A stretch of DNA of 64,000 bases from Poronia punctata (taxonomy: Eukaryota; Ascomycota; Sordariomycetes; Xylariales; Xylariaceae): assembly GCA_022579005.1 (NCBI GenBank), contig MU401455.1, forward strand, positions 372,001 through 436,000, in the 5' to 3' direction. Position numbers and translations under genes: made by a program. How positions within the stretch are numbered: position 1 is the first letter of the stretch; every line of letters starts with the position of its first letter. The notes beneath the pieces are model-generated. The model saw nothing but the letters and a program-made list of their open reading frames with translations. It was not told the DNA's origin and did no database searches. Positions 48,564-60,277 of the stretch are shown piece by piece.

Positions 48564-48998
48564 TTATAGAAAACGGCGAAACATAGACAACCTTGTGTGC
48601 TTTTTCGAGGTGACGGGTTCGTCTTGTTTGTCGACATCGGTTTCGGGTAGTTTGTCATTTTTTGTTGTCGAAGCGAAGGTAACATGCTTGGCTGGCGCGT
48701 GTTTGGGTGGCACTATTGTCATTGTGGGCAATGCCTCCTTGTACTTGTGATTGTAGGTGTCTGCCCACCATTGCCAACATCTCGGAATGGTCCGTTTTTC
48801 TGGGTCATGTAGAAGCCAATTGAGACCAGATAATCTGATGTTTCTTTCGATCAGGTTTGGCATAGTGCCAAGGCCAGCAGTTGCATCTCCGGCTATTCTC
48901 AGTGCCTCCAGTTGCTCTGGGATGAGGCCGGATGGTCTTGGAAGGTTGAACCATGATGTGACTGCCAATTCGAACCCAAAAACAGCGGATTTGTTACG
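48564..48998 (-). CDS. Orphan ORF, probable 3' exon of an unrecognised gene
   Basis: An open minus-strand frame of 145 codons with no ATG before GLGTMPNLIE in its middle. Just upstream is TTTTAG at the frame's stop, which would serve as a 3' splice acceptor, so this may be a terminal exon. It starts RNKSAVFGFELAVTSWFNLP and has a Trp-rich segment, IPRCWQWWADTYNHKYKEAL. The tail is Lys/Thr-rich, ending TRLSMFRRFL. I recognise no family and could not place a convincing 5' exon in the 150 bp before the divergent HNH gene. It could be a relic like its kinase neighbour. Confidence 0.3.
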   Translation of the reverse strand, partial: RNKSAVFGFELAVTSWFNLPRPSGLIPEQLEALRIAGDATAGLGTMPNLIERNIRLSGLNWLLHDPEKRTIPRCWQWWADTYNHKYKEALPTMTIVPPKHAPAKHVTFASTTKNDKLPETDVDKQDEPVTSKKHTRLSMFRRFL

Positions 48999-49155
48999 CT
49001 AAAACTCAAATCCCCCATCCTCTCCATTCCCGGCCTTCTTTTCTTCTCCTCCTTCAAACCTCAGCTTTCTATTACATTATACCTGACATTTACTTGCTAC
49101 GCTCCCGCTACCACACCACTCCACACTTCCACTGCGCGTTTGACACGAGACTAAA

Positions 49156-50881
49156 ATGGTATCCAAGAAGAACTTGAGACGAGGTGCTGAGGAGAGCCCT
49201 CGAACTTCCAAATCACCTCGAGGCATCACCACCCCCTCCCCCATCGATGACGAGACCAGCATGAACTATATGAAATATCAGCTTCAAGTTGTCGATCAGA
49301 AGATCAAGGCGGCGGACTCCGCATGCGAGGCGGCACAAGCGACGATACAGGAGCTTAGGTAAGTTATCCCATTAATCTTGGGCTGTGCTGGATCTGCTGT
49401 ACGATCTGTGCTGCGTCTGCTGGACTGCAGCAGCAGACGACTGCCACACTTACAATGCAGTGTAGCCGACTAGGTAACCCACAGACCCCTTAAGTAACCC
49501 TTGCCCTTTACTTAACGCATTATTATACCTTTTAGCATAACATAAAAAGAGTTATACTAACAGCTTATACTTATAAGTAAGGGTGCGTTATACAATCCTC
49601 GTAAGCACCTTTATACTTACCTAAGTAGGAGTTCGGGTGCCGGGTAGCACAACGCAGAGTAGGACATTACTATAGCTCCGCGTACAAATTTTGGTAGAGG
49701 GATTACTTACACTGTCTCTTAGGGGTTGGCAATCGTCTGCCACTGCAGTACAGCAGACGCAGCACAGGTCCTTAATCTTGCTTGAGAGATAGGTAATGGC
49801 TAACCAGTCAAATAGGACATCCTGGCAAAATGGCTCGCTCAAGATGACCCGCGGCCAGTTTCAAGACGAGATGAAGCGCCAAGACCGAGAGCTCAGCGAT
49901 CTATTCGTGGAGAGAGTTCATATGCGCACGTCAAGATTTGAGCTTGCAGCCAGGGAGGTTGATGCAGAGATGTGGAACAAACGTGCCCATGCCGAAGATT
50001 GGGCATATGTCGATCAAATAGTTACACGGATCAAGGAGCCTTCGGGGGCTACAGTGACGATGAAGAACCCCCGAGACTCTGGCAAACAAGAACGATGGCG
50101 CAAAGACATAATAAAGGCCTACGGTGCCAAAGGCGACAAGGAAAAGATATGGTGTCCAATATCCCGACGACATCTAGCCGCATGGATGACTGTTGCCGCT
50201 CACATTGTTAGATACAATGTAGGTGACCCAGCAGCAGTGCATCTGTTTGGGCCTAGCAAAAGTTCGGACGGCCATATATGGAGTATCCAGAACGGAATTC
50301 CGTTGTGTAAAGAGTATGAAGACATGCTCGACGACGCGAGGATGGCCATTGTGCCTTCCACAGACGGCAGTGGTCTTATGGTGGTACTTTTCGATGAGGC
50401 CGAACGTGAAGAGGAGGAGGACCCTACATGCCAGTATCCCACCGGGAAGGGCCTTCACGGACGGACTCTGGAATTCCTAACCGACCACCGCCCATCAATG
50501 AGGTATCTTTACTTCGCCTTTGTGACCAACATTTTGCGCCGACAAAGGTTCGAAGTTGATGGGTGGTGGAAAGACCGCCTCGAGCATGCCAGTGTCCCTT
50601 TTTTCCCCACCCCTGGGAAATGGGTCCGCGAGACCATGCTGCGCAAACTTGCCGTCAGGATAGGACATCTTCCTGTCGATGACGCCGGCAAGTTTGCACA
50701 GTTAGCTAATCCATCTTTAATGGGGGCAAGTAAGGGAAAATCAAAGGGCAATGGCGAGGGAAAGGGCAAGGAGGCCGATATTGAAACGGATGAAGTGAAG
50801 GACAATACGTTTAGTGACCTGGTGGCGCACGCGTTGAACATGGATAAGATGGAAGCCTCGGAGCCGGGCGACTCCGAGTAA
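49156..50881 (+). CDS. HNH_2-type nuclease-like protein
   Basis: Exons 49156-49358 and 49816-50881 give 422 residues. The junction LR-TSWQNGSL is fixed by the GTAAGT donor and an AATAG acceptor with GCTAAC 14 bases upstream; other acceptors hit stops or break the frame. Residues about 35-110 are charged and likely coiled coil (NYMKYQLQVVDQKIKAAD onward). Residues about 178-245 resemble the fungal HNH_2 domain: WCPISRRHL, then AAHIVRYNVG with the conserved AHI histidine, FGPSK, NGIPLCKEYEDMLDDARMA and IVP. The C-terminal part contains WWKDRLEHASVPFF and a Lys/Gly-rich linker. These proteins are common, lineage-specific and functionally uncharacterised in filamentous fungi; nuclease activity is inferred from the family alone. 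The first intron carries a transposon. Confidence 0.78.
49372..49380. repeat. Left 9-bp target-site duplication (TTAATCTTG)
   Basis: Identical to 49772-49780 on the other side of the MITE. Confidence 0.85.
49381..49771. mobile_element. 391-bp MULE-like MITE in the first intron of the HNH gene
   Basis: The right end read on the minus strand starts GGACCTGTGCTGCGTCTGCT and matches the left arm from 49406 (CTGTGCTGCGTCTGCTG) over about 41 bp with four mismatches. It also matches the outermost left end (GGCTGTGCTGGATCTGCTGT) with an offset, so the left terminus is partly duplicated. Ends begin with GG and the target duplication is 9 bp; long inverted repeats with 9-bp duplications are the mark of Mutator-like elements, so a non-autonomous MULE derivative is inferred (8 bp with one extra G, hAT-like, is a weaker alternative). 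The interior is AT-rich with TTATAC words and has no coding capacity. Removing the element and one duplication leaves a 57-bp intron, normal for this genome. Confidence 0.88.
49772..49780. repeat. Right 9-bp target-site duplication (TTAATCTTG)
   Basis: Identical to 49372-49380. Confidence 0.85.
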
Positions 50882-53800
50882 TACCTACCGGCAATAAGGC
50901 TGCATAATAAATTGTTGCGCTTAAACAGCTGAGGTTTAGTATTGTCAAGGAAAAACGACGCCGTTGATACCTTTCTGAAATTAACGGTAAGTACGGTACT
51001 TATATACAGTATGCTATCCGCGACAACTATATTTGCGTAGCGCGTAACTTGTAAGGTAGAGTTGTGCTAACTAATTCGGACTTAACAATGCCAAGACTTA
51101 CTAGCGTGGCTTTTGACCCTCGCCGAACTTGATAGTACAACCCGACCTGCGCCGCGATAAGTTATTTCAAGCATCATGACATCCAATTCCAGGGAACTCC
51201 GTGTTAACAGAAACTTTCACCCTACTGCTCGTAAATCTAGCCTTGGAATCTATATTAGATCCATTATTTCGTCTTGCTTACCACACTTTCTTACAAATCC
51301 ACCGACTGTTCTGACATACTCACCGTTCCTAGACTGGAGTTCTACGAGTAGGCAGCAATATCTTACCATGATGCCCAGGAAAACCATGTCCCCGAGAGAT
51401 CCGGGACGAGGTCATATGACATCTTTGTCATTCTTGTTCCTAGATACGAAAACGATCACGAGAGCAACAGACGGTTCTAAAAAATCGCAGGCAGTCAAAC
51501 CAAGGAGAACATATCACGTTGGAAATCACGTGCAAGTCTAGACTTCTACGTCGACATGTTGCCAAGCCTTCCGTTTTAAGCCAATCAAATTCCCCCAAAG
51601 TGCAAGGTGCATACGATACGTCGATGACTCCTTGGATACGTGCATTCCTGGGCTGTGCACTCTCGGATACTCCGAAGTTCGAACTGCTGTGGCAATCCCC
51701 CCTTTTAACAAAAAAGTTTTATATTTTTCGCCTCTCCCGGACGGCATGTGCAATGTCGGTTCCACCGTCTTCTCCGTTACATAATTTATTTTACAGTGAG
51801 GCCACCATTGTTATGTTAGTGGCGATACGGAGGAGGCCGCCAGAAGAATTCGATACCTGTCTTCAATTATATCCAGAGCAAGCGCACCAATGGGCTGTGG
51901 CGGGACGTCATCAGGGCTGAAAATTATCACGTCGGTCTATGATGCGAGAAAACCTTTCGAGCTGAAGACATCCTAGGTGTCCAATATTGGCTTTATCCAG
52001 AGCCGACTATCCACCCGAAAGATGCCCTCGCACGAGCGAGTAAGCAGTCATAATCACGGGTCTGCTGCGTGGGTACGTGGATCTTCAAGGCTTCGATTGC
52101 CTCGTCTGGATTTTCTGCAACCCGACGGCGCAATGTTTCCCCCAAAAGGACAGATGTCCGGCTCCTAGTCATCATCGAATGACATCCTCGACCATTTCTG
52201 TTGCCTCTGGATTGGGGTACCTACTTGGTACATCACACCGCTTCCGGAGAAAGTGACTCCTGATCGCTTACGACGTCGCAACGTTGCCTTGTCCATCCTG
52301 GTCGTCCGTTGTACTTCCTAACCTTTTGTGATCGGCCTCGTACTGTGAAGGCCCAGGTCGACGATTCGACCGAAGTCAATGATGATGCCTCTATATTCTA
52401 GGCTCCAGCATGGCTCAGGGGGAAACATAAGCCAGGCTCGATGTGTGATCGATCCACCAACCAAGCCAATCCAGGTATTTTTTTATTTTCCAGCTGCCGC
52501 GGGGTTGGGTCTGGGTGCATCTTTCTTACCGCCAGAAAAGCCCCCGAGCCCCCGTAATAAACAGTGTAGAACATCGGATAAAAACGACCGGATGGATCTA
52601 TTGAGTCATAGAAATGACCCGGGGGCTATACATATCAGCTCAGCTAACCTAACTAATCGCAGGCTTGCTTTTACTCCATCATCAGCAACTTTATGCACGT
52701 TGACTGGCGGTGAGGGTGTGCAATGAAATGCAGCGACGGTCGCCTTGTTTCGATGCCTCGCCGTCGACAACACCACGTCCTCGCTAGGTATCATGGATTC
52801 AATTGACGCTATTAAGGGGGGCTCAGTCAAAGGCGGAGAATGATTGGTTGCCCTCTTTCGACGCGTCTCCGAGGCTCCCCTTGTCAAGTACCATGAAGGC
52901 TAGCTACAATGTCCGCCAGTCCAATCAGGGTCCAAAAGAGCCTCCTCGGTGTTTCTCGTTCGGCACTCGAGAGGATAGGCATTGTTAGGGCATCCGATGC
53001 TTTTTTCATGGTCGAACTAAACTATTGGACACTAGACGGCGACAAGCCTCTGTTGTCCGTTACATCGGTCAGGTGGCAGGGGGGTTATAGGCCAGTTCAG
53101 AAGACCCTCTCCCTTTCACGGCAGATTTTTGACAAAAGTTAAGTTGGTAGAATCCTGGGCACAGCTAATGAGTAAAAAAGGGGATGTAGCGTGTGCTTTT
53201 TTTGATATCCGCTTCCCTCACTCACAGTGTACGTTACGAGTAAGGCGTAGAAATTAAGAGATACGCAGAGTGTGTCAGCCTTGTTTTGTCCGTAACCTAG
53301 GAATGCCAGCTACCTACCTATCCCTTCCCTGGCGTTTCCTAGGTAAGTATGTAGGTATGTATCCCTTGATACCTATGCTGTGCTCTCACTAGGTAGCTAG
53401 ATCTAAGGTCGAGGTTGTTTTTCGCACTACTTGTAATTTCTGGCACCAGTAAAAAGAAACACGACTTGAGTGTTGCCTTTTTAACACACAAAGTCAATGA
53501 AAGACTCTAAACGTGGTATATACACATAAGATACAACCCCCCCTTTTCCTTACATATATCACACTTACTGTACAATCAAGGGGCGTCGAATACCTAGTTG
53601 TTAAAAACAGAAAAAGAAGGCAACTAACTACCTATATCACTTGCCTGCCTTGAAGTCCTGACGCCTCAGGAAAAGACCTGTTTTCTAATAATAAACAAAA
53701 CGCCAGTTTTGCCCTTCACGTACATATGTGTACAACCCTACCTAGTTGAACAAAAGTGAGCAAGCAGGATGCGTTGTGTTATATGTCTAATAACAAAGCC

Positions 53801-56800
53801 TTATTAATATATGTATAGATTATAGGTGTTTAGGTTAGGGCCTTTAGGTTATGTTAGAACTTTTGCCCAAGGGATACCGTCTAGTCTAGTCCAGTCCAGT
53901 CAAACCCCCTTAGGTACTAGGTAGGAATGAAGGATAAGAAAGATAATCAATGTATTCTAGGTTAGTATCCTACACATGATAAGGTATATACCAGCAATTA
54001 TCTCTTCATATTTGTAAGGCTGTGTTGACAGACCCGATATGCAAATACCTACCTACATGTACCTAATATATATCGATCATGGACCAAATTCTTTTTTTTT
54101 CTTCCCACGAGTACCGATTAGTTGGGAACCAATAACTTTCTCTAACCCAGTCTAACATAATCAACTTCCTAGGTAGGTGCCCGTACACACTCGACAACCA
54201 ATTATCTTAAATAGCTGGACCCGAATTCTTGCTTTTGCACAACAGAAATAATGTTGCCTGTACTTGTATAGGTAAAATGATCATGGTAGGTATTGCTATT
54301 CAAGGCTTCTCTCCTCATTTATCGCACCACGTGGTACGATTCGACAACCCTTTAACCAAAGGCCTAGGTTAGGCAACCTGCCGCCCACCCAAATACCTCC
54401 CAACAATTTAGACATCTACTGGTTCAGTGGTACCTACATGAAATAAGGGGTACACCAATGAAATAAGGGCGGCAGTTTGGCGGCGTCCCTGCAAAGTACA
54501 GCGCTTAACTAAGGTAGCAAGGCGGAGAAGCCTCAAATTGGGGCACGTTGGTAGTCGTAAATAAGACATGGGGTACCTAAACGAAATGAAGGAGATTTTT
54601 GATGCCTGATTCAAACTAAATACAACGCACATGTATGTGGTCACCACGTCTATTTTTTGACATGTCAGTTTCTCATCTCCTCGCATGATGCAAGCCAAAA
54701 AAAAAAAAAAAAACCCCTATTGCATATCTCATCATGCAACCGCCTTGAACTGACATCAATTGTTTTCCGACCCGGCGCCTCATTTCTCCGTTGCTGGGTG
54801 GGTAGGTTGGGTTGGGGACATTTGTTTGTTTGGGTCCATCCCGCCTTAAAAGTCTCCAATGCGACGCATCCGTACCTAGTATTTGACGCTACTCGTACAT
54901 GCAGCACTTGTTAGTACTTCTGTTTCGCGCTTCGCAGTAGCTGCGAGGTTTCTAAATGTATTACTCAAGTACCTGTATGCAATAGACTCCGCTTGAAAAT
55001 CAAGAAAGTCGCATTGGTGTTGACACCATGACATCAAGTTAGTGTGACGTCCAAGGCTTATCGATCCTGTCGGGTTCCATATGATACTAGGATCATAACA
55101 AGGCGCACCTACACGTATAGGTCTATCACTGGCGCTTTCGCTTCTCCACGAAATACAACAAAAGGTCAGACAAGCTGGGCAGAATGCGAATCAGAGTCAA
55201 TTCGTTGTCTTCATCCGAAAGACCAAATATCCTCAACTCCCTGATTAGGTAATGCCGCGTCCGCGAGTACTGGCTGTAGCCGGGATGTTACCCTTTGCCC
55301 GATTTGACGCCCTTGTCGACGTCGATCTTGTGTTTCCCCACAGTTCAGGGAGCGACGGGAATCGCCGCATATATCGGAAATGGCACGCGAACTCTGGTCC
55401 ACAAACACAACAGAGGTTCATGACGAGAGGAAAAAGGGTTCTACCACCCGTGACCCGAGTGCTTATCATATGACACACCTTCCGACACGATGCCTTGTCG
55501 ACCGGCGACCACCGCTAACACCCCGCATGTCATAGGCATTATCCCTCAAGGCAACCGTTACATGCGTGCGTGGAGGACCAGGTCAGTCAACGTTGTTGTG
55601 GATGATGACCAGGTACAAGGCTCCGGATATAAGTATAGATGGTCGTGTTTGAATACGAGAAAGTCGAACACCGTTTACCTTTACGACCAAATCCCGTGGG
55701 TTAACTCCGCACATTAAAGAGATAAATACGCAAAAAGTAAGGCGGGCTCGCCGCCTTCAACCATGGTATCTGGCTGTCTGGAGTCTGGACATCCCGGGGT
55801 TGTTCAACCGGAGCCGCCTTGACGCGCCCAAGAATATATGAAGCGCACAGAAAGGGAACGCAAGGCAAGAAAAGACAACATAGCCCGACGGCACGGACGG
55901 ATATACCGTATTTGAGCCAGGACTTCTAGATCAGTAGAGGTAAAAAGGAAGAGAGAAGAGAAAGAGGCGGAATTTGGCTCGCGGACCAACGACGGAAAAC
56001 CCTCCAGGCGCATTATATGTAGGCCCATCTCGCATACCGTTGGTGTTTGTGGGCGTAGTTATACCGAGGTCAAACAAGTGTATTCCGGGAAGCCACCGGG
56101 TCCTTGCGCTCCCCGTGGTTCCACCGGGGGCGGGGCTGAGTGTAGTTTGCCTAATGCCTACAAATGAAACGACAACCGGCTTGCCTTGTGAGTCTGTGAC
56201 ACAGCATGTCCGCCCCCACTCCTTACTTGGCTTTGTTTTCCTTTTTTTCCTTCGGTGAAGGGAGTCGGGGCTCGGAAGTCGGGACTACACCGAGCTGTAG
56301 AGAGATACAGTAGTAACCCCGCGCGCCCCGCCCTTTCTGCAGTACTCATACCGTTGGCAGGGTAGATATCGGCAAAGGTTACAATGAAAACCCCGCCCTG
56401 TGCGGACCGGTTTCATGACGGAAAACCTAAGCTATGAAACCAATTTTTGCCGATCAAGTGCCCTCGTGCCGATTCGAACGCCCGTTTACCGTGGTTCAAT
56501 CGATTGACCCCGCACTCCACCATTGGGCCCAAAAGTAGGCTCAACAGTTTGCGTATCTAGTGCCCTTTAAGTAGTGGGAAGCCTGGGGCGGGTAGCCAAC
56601 CGGAAGTGGTGCCCCGGATAGCTGAGGGGCGGTAAAGGCGGACAGGATTGTCCGGCTTCCTGCCACACAAAGGGTCAAGGCGACAACTGCATATGCAGTG
56701 CAATGCTTTGATGCCTTATGCGTGTACATAAAGGGGTAGGACGGAGTAGAAGGGAGACGGGGGACGGGGCACGACTGGTTCTCAACCAACGGGGATTGTT

Positions 56801-57877
56801 CAATCTCTGCCACTACCTACCTACCTAACCCACCGATGGGTAGAACAAGTCCGCACCAGGAAGGGATCTGGGGTATGACGGATAAGGCGATTTGACAGTC
56901 AACCGTCTGAGCATAGGAAGTAGTCTCGACGTGCCACAAGACTACTTTACTTTACGTATTGGACAGGATACACGAGTCTCGGCGTAGGAGGACTGGTTTG
57001 TCACTCCTGAAATACTAGATCGCAACTTATGTGCATGTTGGGCAAGGAAAGTAACGTAAGGACAGGCCATAAAAGATGAGCACCTGCCTGGTATAATGCG
57101 CGCATCGAGACCTGCACCTGCCACTGAACCGTCGCTTGGATGGGCAAACCGGAGACGGCAAGGGCCGTAATAGGCAGTCGCAATCGCATCGCCTTGGAGA
57201 TCAACTAACAAGCGGAAAGGGGAGTTTATACACTCGTAGATACTATGCTAAACGGCTAGATAATCGTTTAGTGCTGATAAAATCAAGTACTACTAACGGC
57301 CTTTTGGAACCGGACACTTATGAATGAAGGAAGAATTGGACAGCATGTAGGCCTCTGCAATTAGGTGCCCCTACAGATGTTGACAGTGAAGGAGGCAAAT
57401 AAGTATATACATATATGTATGGGTGTGTACTATGACTGTCAGTCGTGACTTCTGTTGTGAATGGAAAGCAGTTTGGAATGAAGGTGCACCACCTGCATTT
57501 CAACATCAACACCCAACGTACCTGCTAGGATAAGTTGTAATGCTTACAACAGCAGGACATTTGCCAGTCATGCTGTTTTAACAAATGACGGGCATCAGGT
57601 TTATCTCCAAACCTTCTCTATTAAATCGGAGATAAAGCAGCAAAGTTTTCAAATGATATATTCCTCCGTACAATGTTAAGGGCCGTAGACCACGAGTCTA
57701 CATAGAACCTACGTGCTTGTCCGCAATTTCAGCTCTTGGTGCTTACCGGATGACTCATTGCCTCCAAAAGGACATGGCCAATGGGCCCACCAGAATAAAT
57801 ACAAGACGAGCCACAGCTAGGTAGGTATTCTGACTTTCACCTAGGTAACTCATTAAATATTTGAATGGAAATAAAAC
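50882..57877. other. Gene-poor stretch of 7 kb
   Basis: ORFs up to 133 codons (51176-51541, 51519-51920, 52379-52726) have no recognisable domain and no plausible intron-linked partners. A17 lies near 54694. TAGGTA words cluster at 53310-53400 and 54160-54180. A tRNA-like fragment is listed separately. Nothing else is supported. Confidence 0.5.
56458..56530 (-). other. tRNA-like fragment with A-box and B-box (possible SINE head or decayed tRNA)
   Basis: On the minus strand TGGTGGAGTGCGG (56522-56510) fits a Pol III A box and GCGTTCGAATC (56481-56471) fits a B box, at tRNA-like spacing. The acceptor and T stems pair badly, and the anticodon region is a perfect palindrome, TCAATCGATTGA, so this is not a functional tRNA. 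It may be a decayed tRNA or the head of a tRNA-derived SINE. Confidence 0.3.
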
Positions 57878-59237
57878 ATGAAGTCCGGCCAGCAGAAACC
57901 AATCCTCTTAGATGGCTGCACAGGCGAGGGTGGTGGGCAGCTTGTGAGGCTTGCCTGTGCCCTGGCAGCCGTTACATCTCAGCCGATACGGATCATCAAC
58001 GTGAGAGGCAACAGGGATCGAAGTCCAGGTAAGATAAGGCCAGTCCCCCAGATGAGATGGATTTAGTTGCGATTAACGGGAAACGGCGATCCAAGGCCTG
58101 AAAGCGCAGCACGTCTCTGCTATCGAATGGCTTGCTACAGCCACCAAAGCTGAAGTGGACGGTCTCACGGTCGGGAGTCGCACGTTAGAATTCAGGCCGA
58201 CCGTGCCTCCAACGGAATTGAAAGATCGCAAGGTCCTGATCGTGCCGAAAAGTCGGGGTGCCAGTGCCTTGCTCATCTTCCAGGCCGTATTCCCCTATCT
58301 TTTATATGCCGGTAGCAGCATCCAGGGGGTTGACGCCGCCGAAGACACTATCGAGGTTGAAATACACGGGAGCACCAACGCCTCCTTCTCTCCATCTTAC
58401 GAGTATATTGACCAGGTTCTGCTCCCCACGCTCCAGGAAAGGTTCGGGGTCGTGGTTGAGCGTCAGCTGTTGAGGCGGGCCTGGACCATTGGTCCTCTTG
58501 GCGACGGTTGCATCCGGTTGAAATTCCGGCCGATATCCCCCGGCCAGACCCTGCGGCTCATAAATCCGTGGGCTGGCCCGAGGCAACCGGGTGAGACGGA
58601 TAAGGTAGAGCGCATTGACGTCAGCATTATAGTGCCATACGCTGTGCGCAAGCCTTTGGAAGAGGCAATGGTACAACTTCTCGGTCACGAGTTCCCAGAG
58701 GCAGACATCCACTTCGTTCTTTACGACGAGTCCGGCCACGATGCACGCATGTATGTTCTGGCGGTGGCGCATTCTCAATCAGGGTTGAGATGGGGACGCG
58801 ACTTCCTCTACGACCGGAGTTCAAAGAAAAAACGACCCGAAACACTCGCCCAGGAGATTGCAAAGGTGGTTACAAAACGTCTTTATGATGAATTTTTTGT
58901 CTCTGCAGCCGCCGTCGACGAGTACCTCCAAGATCAGCTGGTCGTCTTTCAGTCTCTGGCCGAGGGAAGGTCTTCTTACTGGGCCGAAGAAGCTGACAAC
59001 TCGGAAGATGAGGTGTCCCATCAATCCAAGGCCGTGACAACGCGCATGAGGAAAGATAAAGCACATGAACCTTTTGGGTTCGGCTCTACGCATACAACTA
59101 CGGCACGATGGGTTGCGAGTGAACTCCTTCCCACCCTCCAGTGGTTTAACAAGGGTAGCATTTGTGATGGTGCTGGCATCTCAATACCTTCTGGAACTAT
59201 GGGAACCGAACTTGATGAACAAATACGCAGCAAGTGA
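57878..59237 (+). CDS. rtcA: RNA 3'-terminal phosphate cyclase
   Basis: Converts an RNA 3'-phosphate to a 2',3'-cyclic phosphate with ATP via a covalent enzyme-AMP intermediate; acts in RNA repair or processing. Exons 57878-58028 and 58096-59237 give 430 residues; the 67-bp intron (GTAAGA donor, CCAAG acceptor) joins RDRSPG to LKAQHVSAIEWLA. Seen are the N-terminal DGCTGEGGGQLVRLA signature (residues 12-26), PKSRGASALLIFQ, GLRWGRDFLYD, EYLQDQLVVF and, near the C-terminus, GSTHTTTARW. The histidine there is at the place of the nucleotidylated His of RtcA; the Rcl1 ribosome-biogenesis paralogue lacks it, so a catalytic cyclase is favoured. A charged insert of about 40 residues (EEADNSEDE onward) lies between the last two motifs. 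Budding yeast has no catalytic cyclase of this family. Confidence 0.94.
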
Positions 59238-59381
59238 TCTCTGAACAACCTTAGAAATCATACCCTCGCCGGAAAAACACCAAAGAACAGCTTCACAACG
59301 ACTATTTGATCCTATATGCACTAGACAGGCACATAGGTTTAGTCGACTGTCTAGCCTTTAATTTTTTTAGGAGGGTCGGAC

Positions 59382-60277
59382 TTACTCGTATATAACCTCT
59401 GACCCTTTCCGCATCCCACTGGCTACCCACAAAGCATTATTTACATACATTTTGTATCTCGCATCTCCGGTCTCCATAGTGACCGTGAGTCGGAAAGAAT
59501 ACTCAGACGGAGGGATCGTATTAGCCTGGACAGGGTCTTGCAGCGCCTGCAGTACTTCCCTGGGCCCTACGCGAAAACCACGTGTCCGTATCTCGATGCT
59601 TACCGCCTTGGGGTCAATCGCGGGATCATGACCAGGTGAAGTAATGGGGGGGAGGGGATTGAGGAGGAAGAAAGGTTATATGCCACCTCGACTTACTAAG
59701 CTGGGTCCTCATCGTCAGTCTTGAGGAGGTACATTGTCTCCATCCTCACGACATAATTTTCATCGACAACCTGGGAATCTTGGCCCCCGGGCTATCCTCA
59801 CGTTCGAAAGTCAGCCAGTGAATCCGAATGACGCGATGCTTGGGCGTTTAAAAACAAGGCTTCTTATCCCTTCTCTTCTCCTTGTCCCGCTGCCAATATA
59901 AACCGGCCTACTCCCATCCCCCCTTTTCCTTTGTGAGAGAAGAGTTGATTGGGGAGTTGACTCACGACTACGGTTCCACGCCCCCAACCGGCCCTCCAAG
60001 AGCCGCCGGAAAAAGATATCCAGTTCCGGATCCCGCCGGAGGGCACGATACCGACCGCAATCTTAGGGTTCAGCTGGACCCTCATGCGAAAATCGTAGGT
60101 CAGAATCGGTTTTGGAATATCTGGCGCCCAGAAATCGTCCGGTTCGCTTTCTCCGGATTCTCCGGGCCTTCGAACAGTTAGCCACGTTCTCGTCTACGGA
60201 AGCAGATGAGATTATCAGTTATGTTGTCGCTCAGATACTTACCTACTAGTCGAGGCTTTATCGCCTGTTTGTGACAT
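59382..60277 (-). CDS. DUF3237 family protein, four exons
   Basis: No exon is over 220 bp, so the gene shows only on splicing: 60243-60277, 59966-60167, 59697-59791 and 59382-59598 give 182 residues. Donors are GTAAGT, GTGAGT and GTAAGT. The first acceptor (TTCGAAG) is set by a GCTAAC branch 10 bases before; an alternative acceptor 24 bases upstream is also in frame and would add eight residues. The product starts MSQTGDKASTS and has LTYDFRMRVQLNP, RNWISFSGGSWRAGWGRGT, NYVVRMETMYLLKTDDED, IEIRTRGFRVGPREVLQAL, MYVNNALWVASGMRKG and a final VIYE. This order is the DUF3237 beta-barrel family, widespread in fungi and bacteria and of unknown function. It is convergent with the cyclase gene, with 144 bp between stop codons. 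Confidence 0.87.

Noticed and set aside
51176..51920. Two overlapping plus-strand ORFs
   Set aside because: Different frames, no conserved motif, no splice arrangement that joins them sensibly.
56458..56530. Functional tRNA gene
   Set aside because: Acceptor stem has several mismatches and the T stem two; only the boxes are conserved, so it is listed as tRNA-like.
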